Assembly (NCBI GenBank): GCA_964521865.1
Contig: CAZFTJ010000024.1
Coordinates: forward strand, 1 to 64,000
Reading direction: 5' to 3'
Source of the DNA: CAYSRJ01 sp964521865
GTDB lineage: Bacteria > Spirochaetota > B62-G9 > DRHN01
Length of the DNA stretch: 64,000 bases
Shown: positions 61,860-64,000 of the stretch, in pieces
Numbering within the stretch: the stretch's first letter is position 1
Layout of the letters: the number at the start of each line of letters is the position of its first letter
Made by a program: the position numbers and the translations under genes
The notes under the pieces: generated by a model
Databases searched by the model: none
What the model was told of the DNA's origin: nothing
The model's input: the letters and a program-made list of their open reading frames with translations, nothing else

Positions 61860-63122
61860 ATGGCGGAAAAGATGCTCGTGATAGATGATGAGGATGTTGT
61901 GCTCGAATCCTGCAGAAAAATCTTTACTGCGGAAGGATTCAGCGTTGTTACGACAAACAGTCCGAAGGAAGGTCTCGATCTCATACGGGATGCAACATTC
62001 GATGTCGTGCTCTGCGACTGGAAGATGCCTGAATTCGACGGTATGGACGTGGTTGAAGAAATCTCAAACAGGTCTCCGGAAACGGCAATTGTCATGATCA
62101 GCGGATACCCGACGGTAGGCAGGGCGACCGAAGCGCTCAAACGGGGGGCTATGGATTACGTATCGAAACCGTTTACGCCTGAGGAAATCACTCAAGCCGT
62201 TAAGCGTTCCGTGCAGAGAAAGATAACCCAGGAGCAGCGGGCTCTCGGACGGTTCGAGAAAATCGTCAAACAGATACAATTCCCGGTACCCAGTGCCGAG
62301 GACAAGGCTCCTGCAACTATCGCCGAAACAGTCGCTCAGAAGGTCGGCGTCGGCAAAACAACGGCACCATGGCTGTCCGTGCTCGTTCTGGGGATACTTG
62401 CAGGGGCGTATATAGGGTTCGGCGGCGTGCTTGCAACGACGGTTACATTCGATATGGCCGCCCGAATGGGTATCGGTTTTTCGAAATTAATCGCCGGATC
62501 CGTATTCAGCGTCGGCCTGATGCTGGTGGTTATAGCGGGTGCCGAGCTTTTTACCGGAAATAACCTCATGGTAACGAGCACTCTTGCAAAGGAAATTACT
62601 TTCGGCTCAATGCTGAGACGATGGGTCCTCGTATACGCGGCCAATTTTATCGGCTCATTGATTCTTGCCCTGCTCTTCTACCTTTCAGGCCTCTGGCAAA
62701 CAGGAGGCAATGCTCTCGGCGCTGCTGCGGTAAAGATTGCGTATGATAAGGTAAGCCTCCCATTCGGCGAGGCGCTTTTCAGAGCAATCGGATGCAACTG
62801 GCTCGTATGTCTTGCCGTATGGATGGCACTTGCGGCGCGGCAGACGGTGGGAAAAATTTTCGCCATATTCTTCCCTATTATGGCTTTTGTTTCCATTGGA
62901 TTCGAACACTGTGTTGCGAACATGTACTTCATTTCGATGGGCATTTTCCTGCACAACTGGGCTGGAATTCCGACACCGGCCGGCCTGGACCCGGGCATTC
63001 TGCACTGGGGGAGCTTTCTGTACAGAAACCTGCTTCCGGTTACCATCGGCAACATAATAGGCGGCGGCTTTTTTGTCGGTATGGGCTACTGGGGAGCCTA
63101 TCTCAAGCTCAAAAAATCGTAA
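61860..63122 (+). CDS. Receiver domain fused to a formate/nitrite (FNT) channel
   Basis: A 420-residue fusion. Residues 1-122 are a canonical receiver (acidic DDED9-12, phospho-acceptor Asp53 in VLCDWKMPE, Ser81, Lys103 in VSKPFTP). A linker (about 125-160) leads to a full FocA/NirC-type channel: the N-terminal gating helix APATIAETVAQKVGVGKTT, pore segments GAELFTGNNLMVTSTLAKE and CNWLVCLAVWMALAARQT, the pore His in FVSIGFEHCVANMYF and the C-terminal LLPVTIGNIIGGG. FNT proteins are pentameric channels for formate, nitrite, lactate or hydrosulfide. In FocA the N-terminus opens and closes the pore, so a receiver in front of it suggests gating by phosphorylation. GGAGGGGGCGG precedes the start; it closes the operon. 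Confidence 0.9.
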   Translation: MAEKMLVIDDEDVVLESCRKIFTAEGFSVVTTNSPKEGLDLIRDATFDVVLCDWKMPEFDGMDVVEEISNRSPETAIVMISGYPTVGRATEALKRGAMDYVSKPFTPEEITQAVKRSVQRKITQEQRALGRFEKIVKQIQFPVPSAEDKAPATIAETVAQKVGVGKTTAPWLSVLVLGILAGAYIGFGGVLATTVTFDMAARMGIGFSKLIAGSVFSVGLMLVVIAGAELFTGNNLMVTSTLAKEITFGSMLRRWVLVYAANFIGSLILALLFYLSGLWQTGGNALGAAAVKIAYDKVSLPFGEALFRAIGCNWLVCLAVWMALAARQTVGKIFAIFFPIMAFVSIGFEHCVANMYFISMGIFLHNWAGIPTPAGLDPGILHWGSFLYRNLLPVTIGNIIGGGFFVGMGYWGAYLKLKKS

Positions 63123-63362
63123 AAGAGCAGCTTCCTGGTCCGTTCTAAAAAATTTACTGCCGGTACCTGGACGGGGATCGGTTTATTGCGCTATCAGCGG
63201 GTTCTCATTTGCGGTGACATACGCTTCCTACAATAGAAGGGTAAAACCGACCTTCACTATTTCATCTCCATGGAATGTTCAACAAACGAACGGCCTGATG
63301 AATCGGACCCGGCATACTTATGGATCTTTTGACGATTAAGATCTTTACAGAGGCAGGATCCC

Positions 63363-64000
63363 TCACTGTAGAGGGTTTAAAATACGCGTTACTTCCCTTG
63401 CCACAATTTTCCCGAGCGTTTGATGTTCTTCAGGGTCAAAGTGCAGTCCGTCGATGGTGCTGCAGTGTATGACGGCGGATGTGTCGAAAAAGGCGCAGCC
63501 GTGCTGATCCGCGATCGAGTGATAATAACCCGCAAGCTTCTTGGACTTTTCCACTCCGCCCGAAAATGTCTCGGCCCACTCCTTCAATGTTCCGAGAGGC
63601 GGCGGAGCGAGTATCAGTATGCACGGCGCACCGTCGTCGGGACCACACCCGCTTCTCTGTATAATTTCGATCAGCGATCCAAGGCTCTGGGCTATGTCGT
63701 ACAGCGTAACGGAATACCGCGCCTTCAGGTCATTTGTACCGAGCATGACGATAACAAGGTCTATGGGGCTGTGCGATTCGAGACAGGGCACCAGATATTT
63801 GCTCCCGTTTCTCTTGGCATGCCCCCGTACCGGGTCATCCCACACCGTGGTCCTGCCGTTCAGGCCCTCCTCAATGACGTAGTAATCATTGCCGAGCTCG
63901 TCCTGAAGCACTCCCGGCCAGCGTACATGCCGTGCAAGTCTTTTTTTCGTAACCGGGTCCCTCCCGTAGGTGTTCGAATCACCGTAGCAGAGCACTGTGT
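63363..64000 (-). CDS. SGNH/GDSL-family hydrolase, N-terminus cut by window edge
   Basis: At least 212 residues of a GDSL esterase/lipase-type hydrolase. Block I is LCYGDSNTYGRDP with nucleophile Ser, block III MLGTNDLKARYS, and block V HFDPEEH with the catalytic Asp and His; the oxyanion Asn/Gly set is present. The frame stays open to the window end; the few missing residues probably include the true start (a GTG at 63995 is too late by family comparison). Members deacylate sugars, lipids or other esters. Terminal hairpin CCCTC/GAGGG overlaps its stop. Confidence 0.88.
   Translation of the reverse strand, partial: TVLCYGDSNTYGRDPVTKKRLARHVRWPGVLQDELGNDYYVIEEGLNGRTTVWDDPVRGHAKRNGSKYLVPCLESHSPIDLVIVMLGTNDLKARYSVTLYDIAQSLGSLIEIIQRSGCGPDDGAPCILILAPPPLGTLKEWAETFSGGVEKSKKLAGYYHSIADQHGCAFFDTSAVIHCSTIDGLHFDPEEHQTLGKIVAREVTRILNPLQ

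Noticed and set aside
63323..63343. Inverted repeat GATCTT/AAGATC after the FNT fusion
   Set aside because: Six-base AT-rich arms with a nine-base loop and no U-tract; too weak to call a terminator.

Overview
The window is 64 kb of a bacterial chromosome of roughly even base composition with a Gram-negative envelope (LptF/LptG, several predicted outer-membrane beta-barrels, LapA). My best guess is a free-living spirochaete (Spirochaetota). The guess rests on a decayed gene at 18.1-19.4 kb that resembles a barrel/transglutaminase/TPR family I associate with spirochaetes, on sugar-binding proteins with short Lys/Glu-rich mature N-termini, and on tRNAs without encoded CCA. No rRNA or other phylogenetic marker is present, so this is inference. 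There is no CRISPR array, insertion sequence or prophage; the layout is ordinary chromosomal operons plus accessory regulation.

Layout. 0.4-2.3 kb: peroxiredoxin and a radical SAM/SPASM protein. 2.3-9.8 kb (minus): a seven-gene catabolic operon (LacI regulator, creatinase-like M24 protein, solute-binding protein, two permeases, UroD-like protein, creatininase-like hydrolase) behind a clear promoter/operator. 10-17.6 kb (minus): SWIM-SNF2 helicase, isocitrate dehydrogenase, UbiB-like kinase, DinB. 17.8-21.5 kb: tRNA-Leu(UAA), the pseudogene, a DUF2807-like protein, an EamA transporter, tRNA-Cys(GCA). 21.7-25.3 kb: an HDOD histidine kinase and a REC-kinase partner. 25.3-30.4 kb (minus): lptF-lptG-uvrA. 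30.6-33.8 kb: nucleotidyltransferase, HAD phosphatase, B12-type radical SAM protein. 34-39.4 kb (minus): soluble histidine kinase, NtrC-type regulator, then a consensus sigma-54 promoter in front of a Cys-rich protein and glutamate dehydrogenase. 39.4-43.6 kb: DnaJ-TPR protein, two probable barrels and small envelope proteins. 43.7-46.7 kb (minus): a four-subunit 2-oxoacid:ferredoxin oxidoreductase. 46.9-51.6 kb: SH3-domain protein and a CUT2 sugar transporter with a half-length ATPase. 51.7-58.7 kb: site-2 protease, ATP-grasp protein, an unknown protein paired with a MarR regulator, an MFS-HEAT fusion and LapA. 58.8-63.1 kb: a phosphorelay operon ending in a receiver domain fused to a formate/nitrite channel. 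63.4 kb to the end: a GDSL hydrolase cut by the window edge.

How the genes work together. The most unusual system is at 58.8-63.1 kb. A membrane sensor kinase with an extracytoplasmic domain is followed by two small response regulators and a receiver-FocA/NirC-type channel fusion, which suggests direct control of an anion channel by phosphorylation. A second circuit at 34-39.4 kb reads as two-component, sigma-54 control of glutamate dehydrogenase. Two genes (31.4 and 43.7 kb) have 3' ends remodelled by short spaced direct duplications.
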